Source of the DNA: Polyangiaceae bacterium | GTDB taxonomy: Bacteria > Myxococcota_A > Polyangia > Polyangiales > Polyangiaceae | Reading direction: 5' to 3' | DNA: 64,000 nucleotides | Assembly: GCA_025936045.1 (NCBI GenBank) | Contig: JAICUB010000003.1 | Coordinates: 124,001 to 188,000 of the forward strand | Part shown: positions 30,499-38,890 of the stretch, one piece after another | How the letters are laid out: each line of letters begins with the position of its first letter | How positions within the stretch are numbered: position 1 is the stretch's first letter | The notes under the pieces: generated by a model | Databases searched by the model: none | Told to the model about the DNA's origin: nothing | The model's input: the letters and a program-made list of their open reading frames with translations, nothing else | Position numbers and translations under genes: made by a program

Positions 30499-32587
30499 GG
30501 AGCCGTCCTCGCTCGCGGCCGACGTCGCTGCCCGACAACACTTCGTCCACGATCGCGGCCGCGTCGAGCACGAGGCCGACGCGCTGATCGCCGAGCTCGG
30601 TCGCGCCCGCGAAGCCGCGCACCGACGCGAGCGAGCGCCCGAGGGGCTTAATCACGATGTCCTGCTGGCCGATCAGGTGATCGACGACGAGGCCGAGCCG
30701 CCGGTTGCCGAGCGCGACCACGACGACGTAGCTCTTGCGGGGCGGAGGGCGCCGGCCGCGCTCGAGCACGAGCACACGATCGAGACGGCAGAGCGGCAGC
30801 GTCGCGCCGCGCAGCGTGATGACTTCGCGCCCGTCGAGCATGCGCGAGCCCGCGGACTCGAGCGAGAGCGCTTCGGTCACCGTGGAGAGCGGGATCGCGA
30901 ACACCTGGTTTGCCACGTGCACCATGAGGGCGCTCACGATCGCGAGCGTGATCGGCAGCGTGATCGTCATCTTCGTACCGATGCCGGGCTCGCTCTGCAC
31001 GTCGATGATGCCGCCGAGGCGCCCGATGTTCGTCTTCACGATGTCCATGCCGACGCCGCGCCCGCTCGTCTCGTTCACGACGTCGCGCGTGGAGACGCCA
31101 GGCAAGAACACGAGGCCGAGCACCTCTTCGCGGCTGAGCTCCGCCGCGTCGTCCGCGTCGAGCTTGCCGAGGCGCACCACTTTCTCGAGCAACGCTTGCT
31201 CGTCGATGCCGCGGCCGTCGTCTTCCACCTCGATCATCACGTGGTTGCCCTTTTGATAGGCGTTGAGCGCGATGGTGCCCGCGGGCGGCTTGCCGACCTC
31301 CGCCCGCCGGCTCGAGGTCTCGATCCCGTGATCGATGGCGTTCCTGATCATGTGCATCAGAGGATCGGAGAGCTCCTCCACGATGAGCTTGTCGATTTCG
31401 GTCTCCGAACCGGTGATGACGAGGCGGATCTCCTTCTGCATCTCGCGGCCGATTTGCCGGACGACGCGCGCGAGCCGATCGAAGACCTGGCCGAGCGGCA
31501 CCATGCGCACTTCCAGGATGCCGGCCTGCATTTCGGCGAGGCGCCGCTCGAAGCTCCGGTGGAGCCGCTGAATCTCGGTGGTGAGCTGGCGCTGGCCCTC
31601 CGCGCGGAGCCGCTCGGCCAGGCGGGCGATCGAGCCGCGCACGATGGCGAGCTCGCCGACGACGTTCATGAGCGCGTCGAGCTTGCGGATGTCGACGCGC
31701 ACGGTTTGCGTCAACGAGCGCAGACTCGGCCCCTGGTCGAGCGCAGCGTCCTGAGCGCCCCCGGGCGTGACCGATTCGGCGCCGCGCACGGAGATTTCTC
31801 CGAGCGGCGCCCGCGACGGCTCCCCGCCGACGAGGCTCGGCCGCCGGCGCGGGATCTCCTCGATCACGACGTTGTCCGCGCCGAGCGCGCCGATCAGCGT
31901 CGCCAAATCGTCGCGCGACGCCATCAGGAGGTCGAGCTCGATGGCATCCGCGCTCGTCGCCTCGCCGGCGGGCAGGTAGGTGATGATCTCACCGTGGCGC
32001 TTGGCGCGCGCCTTCATGTCCTCGAGCGCCTTGTCGATCGTCGTGAGATCGAACTCGACGCGGAGACGGTAGAGCCGCATCTTCTGCTCGAGGTTCGCCC
32101 GCAGCCGGTGCTCCTCGTACTCGGTGAGGACGGCGAGCAGGCCGGGCTCGAGCTCGTACTCGCTGTCGGGCGTGCTCTTGCTCGGCGCTTCGGAGCCGAG
32201 CTTGTCGAGGCGAGCGAGGAGATCGTCGACCGCGGGCGTGGGCTCGTCACGGCCCTCGCGCTCCATCGCGAGCAGTCGCCCGTACACGTCCACCGAGACA
32301 AACAGCGTGTCGACGACCTCGGCCCCGAGCACCATGCGCCCGAGCCTCAAGTCGTCGAGCAGGTCCTCGAGCCGATGCGACATCTGCCCGAGGCGCTGCG
32401 CTCCGAAGAGCCCCGCGAGCCCCTTCAGCGTGTGGACGGCACGGAAGGCTTCGTTGATGAGCGCCGGATCGATCGAGCCGCTCCGCACGGACGCGTCGAG
32501 GTCGAGTAAGTTGCGCGAGAGCGTCTCGACGATCTCCTGCGCTTCCGACAGGAACTCGTCGCGGGCGCGCTCCGTCGGATCAGCCAC
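30491..32587 (-). CDS. cheA: chemotaxis histidine kinase CheA
   Basis: 698 residues. The Hpt domain has the phospho-histidine in AVHTLKGLAGLFG (about residue 52). A middle region (about 190-330) may bind the receiver. Then the dimerisation helices (MNVVGELAIVRGSIARL), the ATPase boxes (HMIRNAIDHGIE, DDGRGIDEQAL, GRGVGMDIV, GIGTKMTITLPI) and a C-terminal CheW-like domain ending near GATELGDQRVGLVLD. The start is GTG at 32587: AGAGG lies 6 bases upstream and it overlaps the cheY stop by 8 bases. No receiver domain is fused to it. Confidence 0.94.
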   Translation of the reverse strand: MADPTERARDEFLSEAQEIVETLSRNLLDLDASVRSGSIDPALINEAFRAVHTLKGLAGLFGAQRLGQMSHRLEDLLDDLRLGRMVLGAEVVDTLFVSVDVYGRLLAMEREGRDEPTPAVDDLLARLDKLGSEAPSKSTPDSEYELEPGLLAVLTEYEEHRLRANLEQKMRLYRLRVEFDLTTIDKALEDMKARAKRHGEIITYLPAGEATSADAIELDLLMASRDDLATLIGALGADNVVIEEIPRRRPSLVGGEPSRAPLGEISVRGAESVTPGGAQDAALDQGPSLRSLTQTVRVDIRKLDALMNVVGELAIVRGSIARLAERLRAEGQRQLTTEIQRLHRSFERRLAEMQAGILEVRMVPLGQVFDRLARVVRQIGREMQKEIRLVITGSETEIDKLIVEELSDPLMHMIRNAIDHGIETSSRRAEVGKPPAGTIALNAYQKGNHVMIEVEDDGRGIDEQALLEKVVRLGKLDADDAAELSREEVLGLVFLPGVSTRDVVNETSGRGVGMDIVKTNIGRLGGIIDVQSEPGIGTKMTITLPITLAIVSALMVHVANQVFAIPLSTVTEALSLESAGSRMLDGREVITLRGATLPLCRLDRVLVLERGRRPPPRKSYVVVVALGNRRLGLVVDHLIGQQDIVIKPLGRSLASVRGFAGATELGDQRVGLVLDAAAIVDEVLSGSDVGRERGRLHG

Positions 32588-32981
32588 GCGGCGCCTCTTT
32601 GCGCGGACCCTCGTCACCGAGATGACGGACCGCTTCGTCCACGAGCGCCTTGCTCGCGAACGGCTTCGCGAGATAGCCGTTCGCTCCGAGCCGAAGGCCG
32701 CGCTGCCGGTCGCGCTCCGACGACTGCGTCGAGATGAGCAGGATCGGCGTGCTCCGGTGCGCGTCGGTTTTGCGCATGAACTGCACGAGCTCGAGCCCGT
32801 TGATGTCGGGCATGTTGATGTCGCTGATGACGAGCGCGTAAGGCCCGCGCGGCAGCAGGCGCAACGCGTCGAACCCGCTCGTCGCCTCGGAGACTTCTAC
32901 GTCGGCTATCGACGACTCGAGCGTGCTCCTCACGAATGCGCGGGTGCTCGCCGAGTCCTCGACCACGAGGATTTTGCGCAT
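32580..32981 (-). CDS. single-domain response regulator CheY-like
   Basis: 133 residues, a bare receiver domain. The acidic pair is in LVVEDSAS, the phosphoacceptor Asp in ISDINMPDING, the Thr/Ser switch in LLISTQS and the Lys in YLAKPFAS. ATG 32981 follows AGAAGAG. It is the first gene of the operon and the likely phosphorylation target of CheA; the output could be a motility motor or another regulator, which sequence does not tell. The open frame extends to 33419 but overlaps the divergent monooxygenase gene. Confidence 0.9.
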   Translation of the reverse strand: MRKILVVEDSASTRAFVRSTLESSIADVEVSEATSGFDALRLLPRGPYALVISDINMPDINGLELVQFMRKTDAHRSTPILLISTQSSERDRQRGLRLGANGYLAKPFASKALVDEAVRHLGDEGPRKEAPRG

Positions 32982-33153
32982 CTCTTCTGCGAGAGTAGAG
33001 CGGCTCGGCGCCAGGGGGAAGTAACCCCCGCGGGCTCTTTGCGCGGCCCGTGCCCTGCGGCCGGACGTGGAATCCGCGGTTCTCCTACATCTGCCGACAG
33101 GCGCTCCAGACGGGACGTGAGGGTTTCCGAGCCTCACGATACGAGGGGCCGGC

Positions 33154-33186
33154 TTGACACCGTCTCCGCGGCCGTGGAACGGCTCG
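33154..33186 (+). promoter_or_regulatory. possible -35 box upstream of the monooxygenase
   Basis: A perfect TTGACA at 33154-33159, 46 bases before the GTG start. The expected -10 place (around 33177-33182) reads aacggc, so no clear -10 follows. Weak support on its own. Confidence 0.2.
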
Positions 33187-33204
33187 CCGCCTAGGGAGCC
33201 CAGC

Positions 33205-34518
33205 GTGAGCAACGAGACTTGCATCATCGGTGCCGGCTCATCCGGCATGGTCGCCGTCAAGGCCCTGCTCGACGCCGGCGTGCCCTTCGATTGCTTCGAG
33301 GAGAGCGACCGGGTCGGCGGGCTGTGGGTCTTCGGCAACAAGAACGGCAAGAGCGCCGCGTACCGCTCGCTCAGCATCAACACCTCGCGCGCTCGCATGC
33401 AGTACGCGGACTTTCCCATGCCCGAAACGCTGCCCGACTATCCGGGGCACGCCGACATCGCGGCCTATTTTCAGGCTTACGCCGAGCGCTTCGAGCTCGG
33501 GCGCCACATCCGTTTCGGCACGCGCGTCGAGCACGTCGAGGCCGACGGTTCGGCTTACGCCGTCACGACGTCGGACGGAGTGACCAAGCGCTATGCCGCC
33601 GTGATCGTCGCGAACGGTCATCATTGGCTGCCGCATTTTCCGAATCCTCCCTTCCCCGGCGCCTTCGCGGGCACCACGCTGCACTCGTCGCGCTACGTCT
33701 CGCCGGTCGAGCCGTACGACTTTCGCGGCCGGCGCGCCGTCGTGCTCGGTTTCGGCAATAGCGCCGTCGATATCGCGTGCGAGCTCGCGCGCCCCGGCGG
33801 TGCCGAGCGCGTGTTTCTCTCGACCCGGCGCGGCGCGTGGGTGCTGCCGAAGTACGTGCTCGGCCGTCCGCTCGATCAGCTGACCGGGAGCATGAGTTTT
33901 CTGCCGCCGAGCATCGGAATGCGGATTTCGGAGCTGTTTTACGGCCGGGTAGTCGGGGATCTGCAAGCGCACGGCTTGCCGAAGCCGGACCATCGGCTCG
34001 GGGGCGCCCATCCGACGGTCTCGAGCGACCTCTTACCGATGCTCGCGGCCGGACGCGTCCGGCCGAAGCCGAGCATCCGCGCCTTTCACGGCGACGCCGT
34101 CGAGTTCGCGGACGGGACGCGCGAGCTCATCGACGCCGTCGTGTACGCGACGGGCTACCAGGTCTCGTTTCCGTTTTTCGAGCCGGCGTTCGTCTCGGCG
34201 CCGGAAAATGAGCTCGAGCTCTACTTTCGCACGCTGCACCCGGAGAAGAAGAATCTGTTCTTCATCGGCCTCGCGCAGCCGCTCGGGGCCATCATGCCGA
34301 TCGCCGAGGCGCAGGCGAAGCTCATCGCCGACTGCCTGGCCGGGCGCTACGTGCCGCCGCCCGCGGACGAGATGCGGCGCGAGGCCGAGGCCGAGCGCGC
34401 GAGCGTCGCCCGCCGCTACGTCCGTTCGCGGCGCCACACGATGCAGGTCGACTTCGACGACTTCATGCGCGCGCTCAAAAAAGAACACGCACGGGGTCGT
34501 AAGCGGGCAGAGCGCTAG
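33205..34518 (+). CDS. flavin-containing monooxygenase (FMO/BVMO-like)
   Basis: 437 residues. FAD- and NADPH-dependent oxygenation of a nucleophilic or carbonyl substrate. The FAD loop GAGSSG is at residues 9-14, the motif ANGHHWLPHFP (about 135-145) corresponds to the FxGxxxHxxx[YF] fingerprint of the family, and the NADPH loop GFGNSAVD is near 185. YATGYQVSFPFF near residue 315 is the ATG motif of flavoprotein monooxygenases. Start GTG 33205 has AGGGAG 6 bases upstream. Substrate unknown; dimethylaniline/trimethylamine monooxygenases are the nearest in style. Its stop is 11 bases from the convergent membrane-protein gene. Confidence 0.88.
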   Translation: MSNETCIIGAGSSGMVAVKALLDAGVPFDCFEESDRVGGLWVFGNKNGKSAAYRSLSINTSRARMQYADFPMPETLPDYPGHADIAAYFQAYAERFELGRHIRFGTRVEHVEADGSAYAVTTSDGVTKRYAAVIVANGHHWLPHFPNPPFPGAFAGTTLHSSRYVSPVEPYDFRGRRAVVLGFGNSAVDIACELARPGGAERVFLSTRRGAWVLPKYVLGRPLDQLTGSMSFLPPSIGMRISELFYGRVVGDLQAHGLPKPDHRLGGAHPTVSSDLLPMLAAGRVRPKPSIRAFHGDAVEFADGTRELIDAVVYATGYQVSFPFFEPAFVSAPENELELYFRTLHPEKKNLFFIGLAQPLGAIMPIAEAQAKLIADCLAGRYVPPPADEMRREAEAERASVARRYVRSRRHTMQVDFDDFMRALKKEHARGRKRAER

Positions 34519-34529
34519 CGGGAACGTCG

Positions 34530-36455
34530 TCAGGCACCGCCGGCACGGAAGCGCACGCCGGAGGTCGTGAAGAAGCTGCCGCCCTGAACGTCGAGCTCGA
34601 GGTCCACGCTCGAGGCTTGAGGCAACGTGAACTCGAGCGGCTTGGCGGCATCGCCCGCGGTGACGATGCTCCCGTTCACCGCGAGCGTGAAGCGCGCGGT
34701 ACCGGCAGGCGCGAGCGCCTCGAGCCGCCAGCTCCCGACACCCAAGCGCAGGTGCTCGACGCGGCTTCGGGCCCCGCTCGGAAGATCCGCTTCGATCGCA
34801 CCCGCGGGGCCCAGCCGGGCGACCGCGCCTTCGGGCGTCGTGAGGAAGTAGCTCGGCACGAAGACGGAGTCGGACGTCGTGCGAATGCCGATGGGGCCCT
34901 CACGTCGAACCCAGAGCGGCGCGGTGAGCGTGCGGCCGTTGCCGCTCGCCTCGAAGCGGAGCGGTACGTACGCGCGCTGAAAAGCGCGCCGCGCGACCAT
35001 CTCGCGTTGGGCGGCGAACTTTCCGTCACGCTGGCAGGGCGGCACCCCGAAGCATACGATGTCGGGCGCACGCTCGAGGTAGTACGAAGCGTCGCCGAGC
35101 TCGTGGCCCATGGCGCCCCTGCCCATGCTCTTCGGGCGATGGTGCGCGAGGTAGCGATCGGTGAGTCCGAGCATGTCGAGCGCCGGGAGGCCCGAGGCGT
35201 ACGGGATGGCTCCCGCTGCGTCGACGGCGACGAGCGGCTGCTCGGCTCGGAACATGCGACCGAGCGTCTTGCCGACGACGATGCCGTCCCATTGCCAGAC
35301 CTCGTCCTTCGCCCAGTTGTTGTTGAAGTGGCTTCCGAGCGCCGCAAGCACGACCAGGCTCGCCGTCCACCGCAAGGTTGCCGGCGCGATGGGTGCGCGC
35401 AGCTCGTCACCCATCACGAACGCGACGAAGAGGCCCGCGAGTACGACGACGTAGGTGAGCTGACGCCACGCCGGAAAAAAGTCGCCGCCGATGCGGACCA
35501 CGTACGCCGTCCAGACCGCGGCGAGCACGAGGTGAACGATGGCCACGGGGCGGAGCCGCGGCTGCCGGAGCCCGTGGAAGCCGCAGCTGACGAGCGCGAG
35601 CCAACTCGCGGCGAGTGGGCATAGACTGTTCTTCACGTAATCGAGGCCGCTTTGAAGACGCTGGTCGCTCAACACGACCTTCGCGTACGCCGTGTTCGGC
35701 AAGAGGTCGTGGTAATAAGCGAGCCGAAAGAGGAGCTGCGCAGCGCCGAAAGCGAACGCGCCGCCGAGGATTGCGCAGCACACACGCAGAGCTTGCTTGC
35801 GGAAGGCGAGCGTGAGCCCGACGGCGGCGGCGAGCGCCCAGAGCGCACCATCGACCCGCGCCCAGCAGAGCAAGCCGAAGCAAGCCGCCGCCGCGACGGT
35901 CGCCGCGCGCTCTCCGTCACGCGCTGCGCGAAGCGCGCTCACGACGCCCCAGCTCAAGAGCGCGCCGACGAGCGGCGACTCGAGCCCGCCCATGCTCCAG
36001 ACGGCGATCGAGTCGGACGCGACGAAGAGACCCATCACGAGGGCTGCGCCCACCCAATGCCACGCGCGCGTCGGCCGCACGGCGGCAATCACGGCACCGA
36101 GCGTCGCCGCCGTGCAGAGGACGCCGAGCGCACGTGCACCGGTGAGCAGATCGATCCGGAACAAGCCGGGCACCGCGCACAAGAGCACCCACAGCAGGTT
36201 CGAATAGCCCTCCACGCGCTCGTGATCCGTCCAGGTGAGGCCTGCGCCATGGAGCAGGCGATCCGTGTAGCGGAGCGAAATGAAGCCGTCGTCCGTGAAA
36301 AACGGCGCATACGCGTGCTCGTGTGCCAGCACCGCGAGCACGCCGGTTACGACCAGCGCGACTGCTAATAACTCCTGGGAGTGACGCCTCAACGACGAGG
36401 TCGTCGACGGACCCGTAGCAACGATTACACCACCACCAACAGTGCGCACCTGCAC
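34530..36455 (-). CDS. polytopic GT-C-type membrane protein, AftB/arabinofuranosyltransferase-like
   Basis: 641 residues. About ten membrane helices to residue 365, then a soluble C-terminal domain of 270 residues. The first external loop carries FFTDDGFISLRYTDRLLHG and ERVEGYSNLLW; an acidic pair in this loop is the presumed catalytic feature of GT-C glycosyltransferases, and the same phrases occur in AftB-like proteins. The C-terminal part has GLPALDMLGLTDRYLAHH and a terminal beta-sandwich. It would move a sugar from a polyprenyl donor to an exported glycan. The sugar cannot be read from sequence. It lies 55 bases beyond the DUF2079 gene on the same strand, so the two may be an operon. Confidence 0.75.
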   Translation of the reverse strand: MQVRTVGGGVIVATGPSTTSSLRRHSQELLAVALVVTGVLAVLAHEHAYAPFFTDDGFISLRYTDRLLHGAGLTWTDHERVEGYSNLLWVLLCAVPGLFRIDLLTGARALGVLCTAATLGAVIAAVRPTRAWHWVGAALVMGLFVASDSIAVWSMGGLESPLVGALLSWGVVSALRAARDGERAATVAAAACFGLLCWARVDGALWALAAAVGLTLAFRKQALRVCCAILGGAFAFGAAQLLFRLAYYHDLLPNTAYAKVVLSDQRLQSGLDYVKNSLCPLAASWLALVSCGFHGLRQPRLRPVAIVHLVLAAVWTAYVVRIGGDFFPAWRQLTYVVVLAGLFVAFVMGDELRAPIAPATLRWTASLVVLAALGSHFNNNWAKDEVWQWDGIVVGKTLGRMFRAEQPLVAVDAAGAIPYASGLPALDMLGLTDRYLAHHRPKSMGRGAMGHELGDASYYLERAPDIVCFGVPPCQRDGKFAAQREMVARRAFQRAYVPLRFEASGNGRTLTAPLWVRREGPIGIRTTSDSVFVPSYFLTTPEGAVARLGPAGAIEADLPSGARSRVEHLRLGVGSWRLEALAPAGTARFTLAVNGSIVTAGDAAKPLEFTLPQASSVDLELDVQGGSFFTTSGVRFRAGGA

Positions 36456-36510
36456 CTCCCGCTTTCAGCTATAGCTGCTCGGGGGCGCTCATGCAAGGAG
36501 GGCTACTCGC

Positions 36511-38403
36511 TCAGGGGTGGTGCTCGAGACGATGGACCGCGGCTGCGTTCTTGCTCGTGTCGGCGCCGCGCTTGAGGAGCGTCAGATCGCCGCGCGTCTC
36601 CACCACGCCGAAGTCCCCTTGCCGGAGCGCCCGGAGGAGCGGTTCCTCTCCACCCCAGCGCAGGCTGCGCGAGCTGTAAATCGCGTAGTCCATCTTCCCG
36701 AGCCCTTCCTTCACGCTCATCAAGTGGGTCCGGTGCGACAGGTGCGGGCCCTCGTACTCGCCGGCACTCACCGAAGCATTCGGCGGAATGAGCCGCACCA
36801 GGGCGTCGAAATTGGCGCGCCGGTGCGCGTCCGCCGAGGACCAGCCGAACGACACCTCCTGAAAGCTCGTGTGGAAGGTGTCCCAGTTGAAAGCGTCGTA
36901 TTGCACTGCGCCAATCAGCGAACCGAGCAGCATCGCCGCGAGCGCGGGCCAGCGCCGCCTTTCTCGCCGCACGGCGAGCGTCACGATCGCGGCGACGAAC
37001 AAGTACGGCACGAAGTGCATCGAGTAATGGAATTGAAACTGCGTGATCGCGGAGCGATTGGTCGCGAGTCCCACCACGAGCAGGCCGGGCAAGAATAGAA
37101 TCAACGTGCCCGCGCGGCGGACGGGGACGAACGCGAGCGGCACGAGCAGGTGGAGCGCGAGGAGCAGCTTGTCTTCGCTCAGCACGCGGCTTAGTGCGTA
37201 CACGGGATTCGCGACCAACGTTTGAACGACGGCCTCGAAGCCTTGCGCGCCGGGCGGCACGAGGTCCGCGTAGTAATCCAAGAACACTTGGTTGCCGAAG
37301 CGTTGCATCCAGAAAAACTTCACGTAGACGAACCAGACGCTCCCGAGCACGGCGAGGCCGGCCCCGAGCTTCTTCGTGCGTCCGACGAGCACGAGCGCGG
37401 CGCCCACCGCCGCAAGCCCGAGCGCGACGTCCTCGCGGCACGCCGCCGCCAAAAACACCGTGATCCAGAAGCCGACGTAGCGCCGTTGTGCGTAAAAGAG
37501 CGCCGCCCACAGCACGAAAAAGACGCTCAGCGGCAGGAAGTGAAAATCGTAGAAGACACAACCCTGCACCGTCGGGAACGCGAGGTAGACGGCGACCAAC
37601 ACCACGGCCTGCCAGGCGTTGCGCAGCCAGCGGCGCGCGAGAAAGTAGAGTGGAACGCCCGCGCCGACGATGAACAGGGACTGCAGCACGAGCAACGTCT
37701 CCGAGCGCGGGACGAGCGCGTAGACGGGGAGCAGCACGTAGAGGAGATATTCGGCGTGCTCGCCGAAGTAGGAGCGCTCGAGCGCAAAGCCGTGGCGGCC
37801 GTGCAGCGTATTCCAGAACAGGTTCTCGAAGATGCCGAAGTCGAAATTCGACGTCAGCATCTTGTCGTGAATGCGGATGCTACCGAGGCACGCGAAGACG
37901 AACATGCCCGTCACGAGCAAGCACGCGACGACCGTCGGCACCCAGGGCTTGCGAAGCACCGGCGGAACCGCGAGCGAGGGCCCCTCCGCGCCGAAGAAGG
38001 GGAGCGGCGCTTTCGACAAGGCCTGCTCCAAACCCCACACCATCGCGCCGGTGAGCAGCATGACGAAGAGCTCGTTCTCCTTGAGGACACCGCGAAAAAG
38101 CAGGGCCGGCAGCGGCCAAAGCGCGAGCAACGGGAGTAGGCGCAGGGTCCAGCGCTCGTAGCGGTTGCGCTCGCGCTCGCTCGGCGCGCGCACGAAGGCG
38201 ACATGTACGGCGATGCCCGTGAGCAGCGCTGCTGCGACCGGAAGCGCGAACAGCAGCGGGCGTAAGCCCTTGCCGCCGTGGTTTTCGGTGACGTAACCGG
38301 AGGCGTGGCCCCCCAAGCGCAAGAGCCCGAGGAACTCCGCGATGGCGCACGCCTCCAGCGCGGCGACGACGCGAACGATGCGGACCCGTTTGTCTTCGTG
38401 CAT
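36511..38403 (-). CDS. DUF2079 polytopic membrane protein
   Basis: 630 residues with about twelve membrane helices. The segment SNFDFGIFENLFWNTLHG (about residue 190) and SYFGEHAEYLLYVLLPVYAL are diagnostic for DUF2079, a GT-C-like family of unknown reaction. Further motifs are FYDFHFLPLSVFF and CREDVALGLAA. The soluble C-terminal part is short. It precedes the AftB-like gene on the same strand by 55 bases; together they may build a surface glycan. Confidence 0.8.
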   Translation of the reverse strand: MHEDKRVRIVRVVAALEACAIAEFLGLLRLGGHASGYVTENHGGKGLRPLLFALPVAAALLTGIAVHVAFVRAPSERERNRYERWTLRLLPLLALWPLPALLFRGVLKENELFVMLLTGAMVWGLEQALSKAPLPFFGAEGPSLAVPPVLRKPWVPTVVACLLVTGMFVFACLGSIRIHDKMLTSNFDFGIFENLFWNTLHGRHGFALERSYFGEHAEYLLYVLLPVYALVPRSETLLVLQSLFIVGAGVPLYFLARRWLRNAWQAVVLVAVYLAFPTVQGCVFYDFHFLPLSVFFVLWAALFYAQRRYVGFWITVFLAAACREDVALGLAAVGAALVLVGRTKKLGAGLAVLGSVWFVYVKFFWMQRFGNQVFLDYYADLVPPGAQGFEAVVQTLVANPVYALSRVLSEDKLLLALHLLVPLAFVPVRRAGTLILFLPGLLVVGLATNRSAITQFQFHYSMHFVPYLFVAAIVTLAVRRERRRWPALAAMLLGSLIGAVQYDAFNWDTFHTSFQEVSFGWSSADAHRRANFDALVRLIPPNASVSAGEYEGPHLSHRTHLMSVKEGLGKMDYAIYSSRSLRWGGEEPLLRALRQGDFGVVETRGDLTLLKRGADTSKNAAAVHRLEHHP

Positions 38404-38890
38404 ACCGGCTCCCGGCCGCGACTAGATCACGGATCGGGGTAACGGGGCCACCCCGAACCCCCTCGCTGCGTCAGGCCTGCACGGCCTCGAACGCGACGCG
38501 CGCGAGCGGGTCGGGCTTGATGCGCCGAGTTCGTGGACCTCGCGCTCAAGCTCTTTGACTCGCGCCTTGTCTGCCCTCGCCAACGACATCCCGCTCGAGC
38601 TGCTCCACCTGCTCGCATGCCTCCACGTCGTCCGCGCCTTCGCCCGCGAGATCGTCGAAGCCCTCGCCTCGCTCAGCCACGGAGTCTGGACCCGCGCGAC
38701 TGCTGCTGTTTCCGCCACCTTGACAGAGGACTTGGCGAACGCATCTCCATGCTCACCTATATTGCCCAACCGGGCGAACACCTGCCCCAGTAGGTAGGCA
38801 CCATGCGGCTCTTTCGAGCGCGAACACGCCACCGACATACTACCCACAGTAGTCTTATTGGATGGCAACCCGCGGTTGGGAAGCAAGCGC
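38404..38890. other. decayed island without an intact gene
   Basis: About 490 bases between the DUF2079 start and the aldehyde dehydrogenase stop. It contains a second copy of the 3' end of the dehydrogenase gene (38471-38520, listed separately) and remnants of coding sequence. On the plus strand one frame reads EFVDLALKLFDSRL up to about 38563 and the neighbouring frame continues with ALSALANDIPLELLHLLACL and FAREIVEALASLS, with C/G-ending codons throughout, which suggests a gene with a frameshift. On the minus strand 38528-38566 reads ARVKELEREVHEL, like the coiled-coil of IS3-type OrfA. Both readings cannot be true; neither is intact. Confidence 0.5.
38471..38520 (-). pseudogene. duplicated 3' end of the acyl-CoA reductase gene
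   Basis: Read on the minus strand this ends IKPDPLARVAFEAVQA followed by TGA; the intact gene at 38891 ends APGPLALARVAFEAVRA and TGA. A block of 21 bases (cgaacgcgacNcgcgcgagcg, one mismatch) is shared, with further similarity around it, at 38488-38508 and at 38908-38928. Only about 16 codons are recognisable before the frame is lost. It is either a leftover of a tandem paralogue or a duplicated attachment-like end. Confidence 0.55.

Noticed and set aside
30020..32509. 829-codon plus-strand frame opposite cheA
   Set aside because: Composition is typical of an antisense shadow and cheA is unambiguous on the minus strand.
33041..33054. GG-N10-GC element on the minus strand upstream of cheY (sigma-54-like)
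   Set aside because: The flanking bases fit TGGCACG/TTGCA poorly, and GG/GC pairs at this spacing are frequent by chance at this GC content.
38528..38566. IS3-type OrfA coiled-coil (ARVKELEREVHEL)
   Set aside because: Only 13 residues fit, with no helix-turn-helix or integrase nearby, and the plus strand has better codon bias; not enough to call an insertion sequence.
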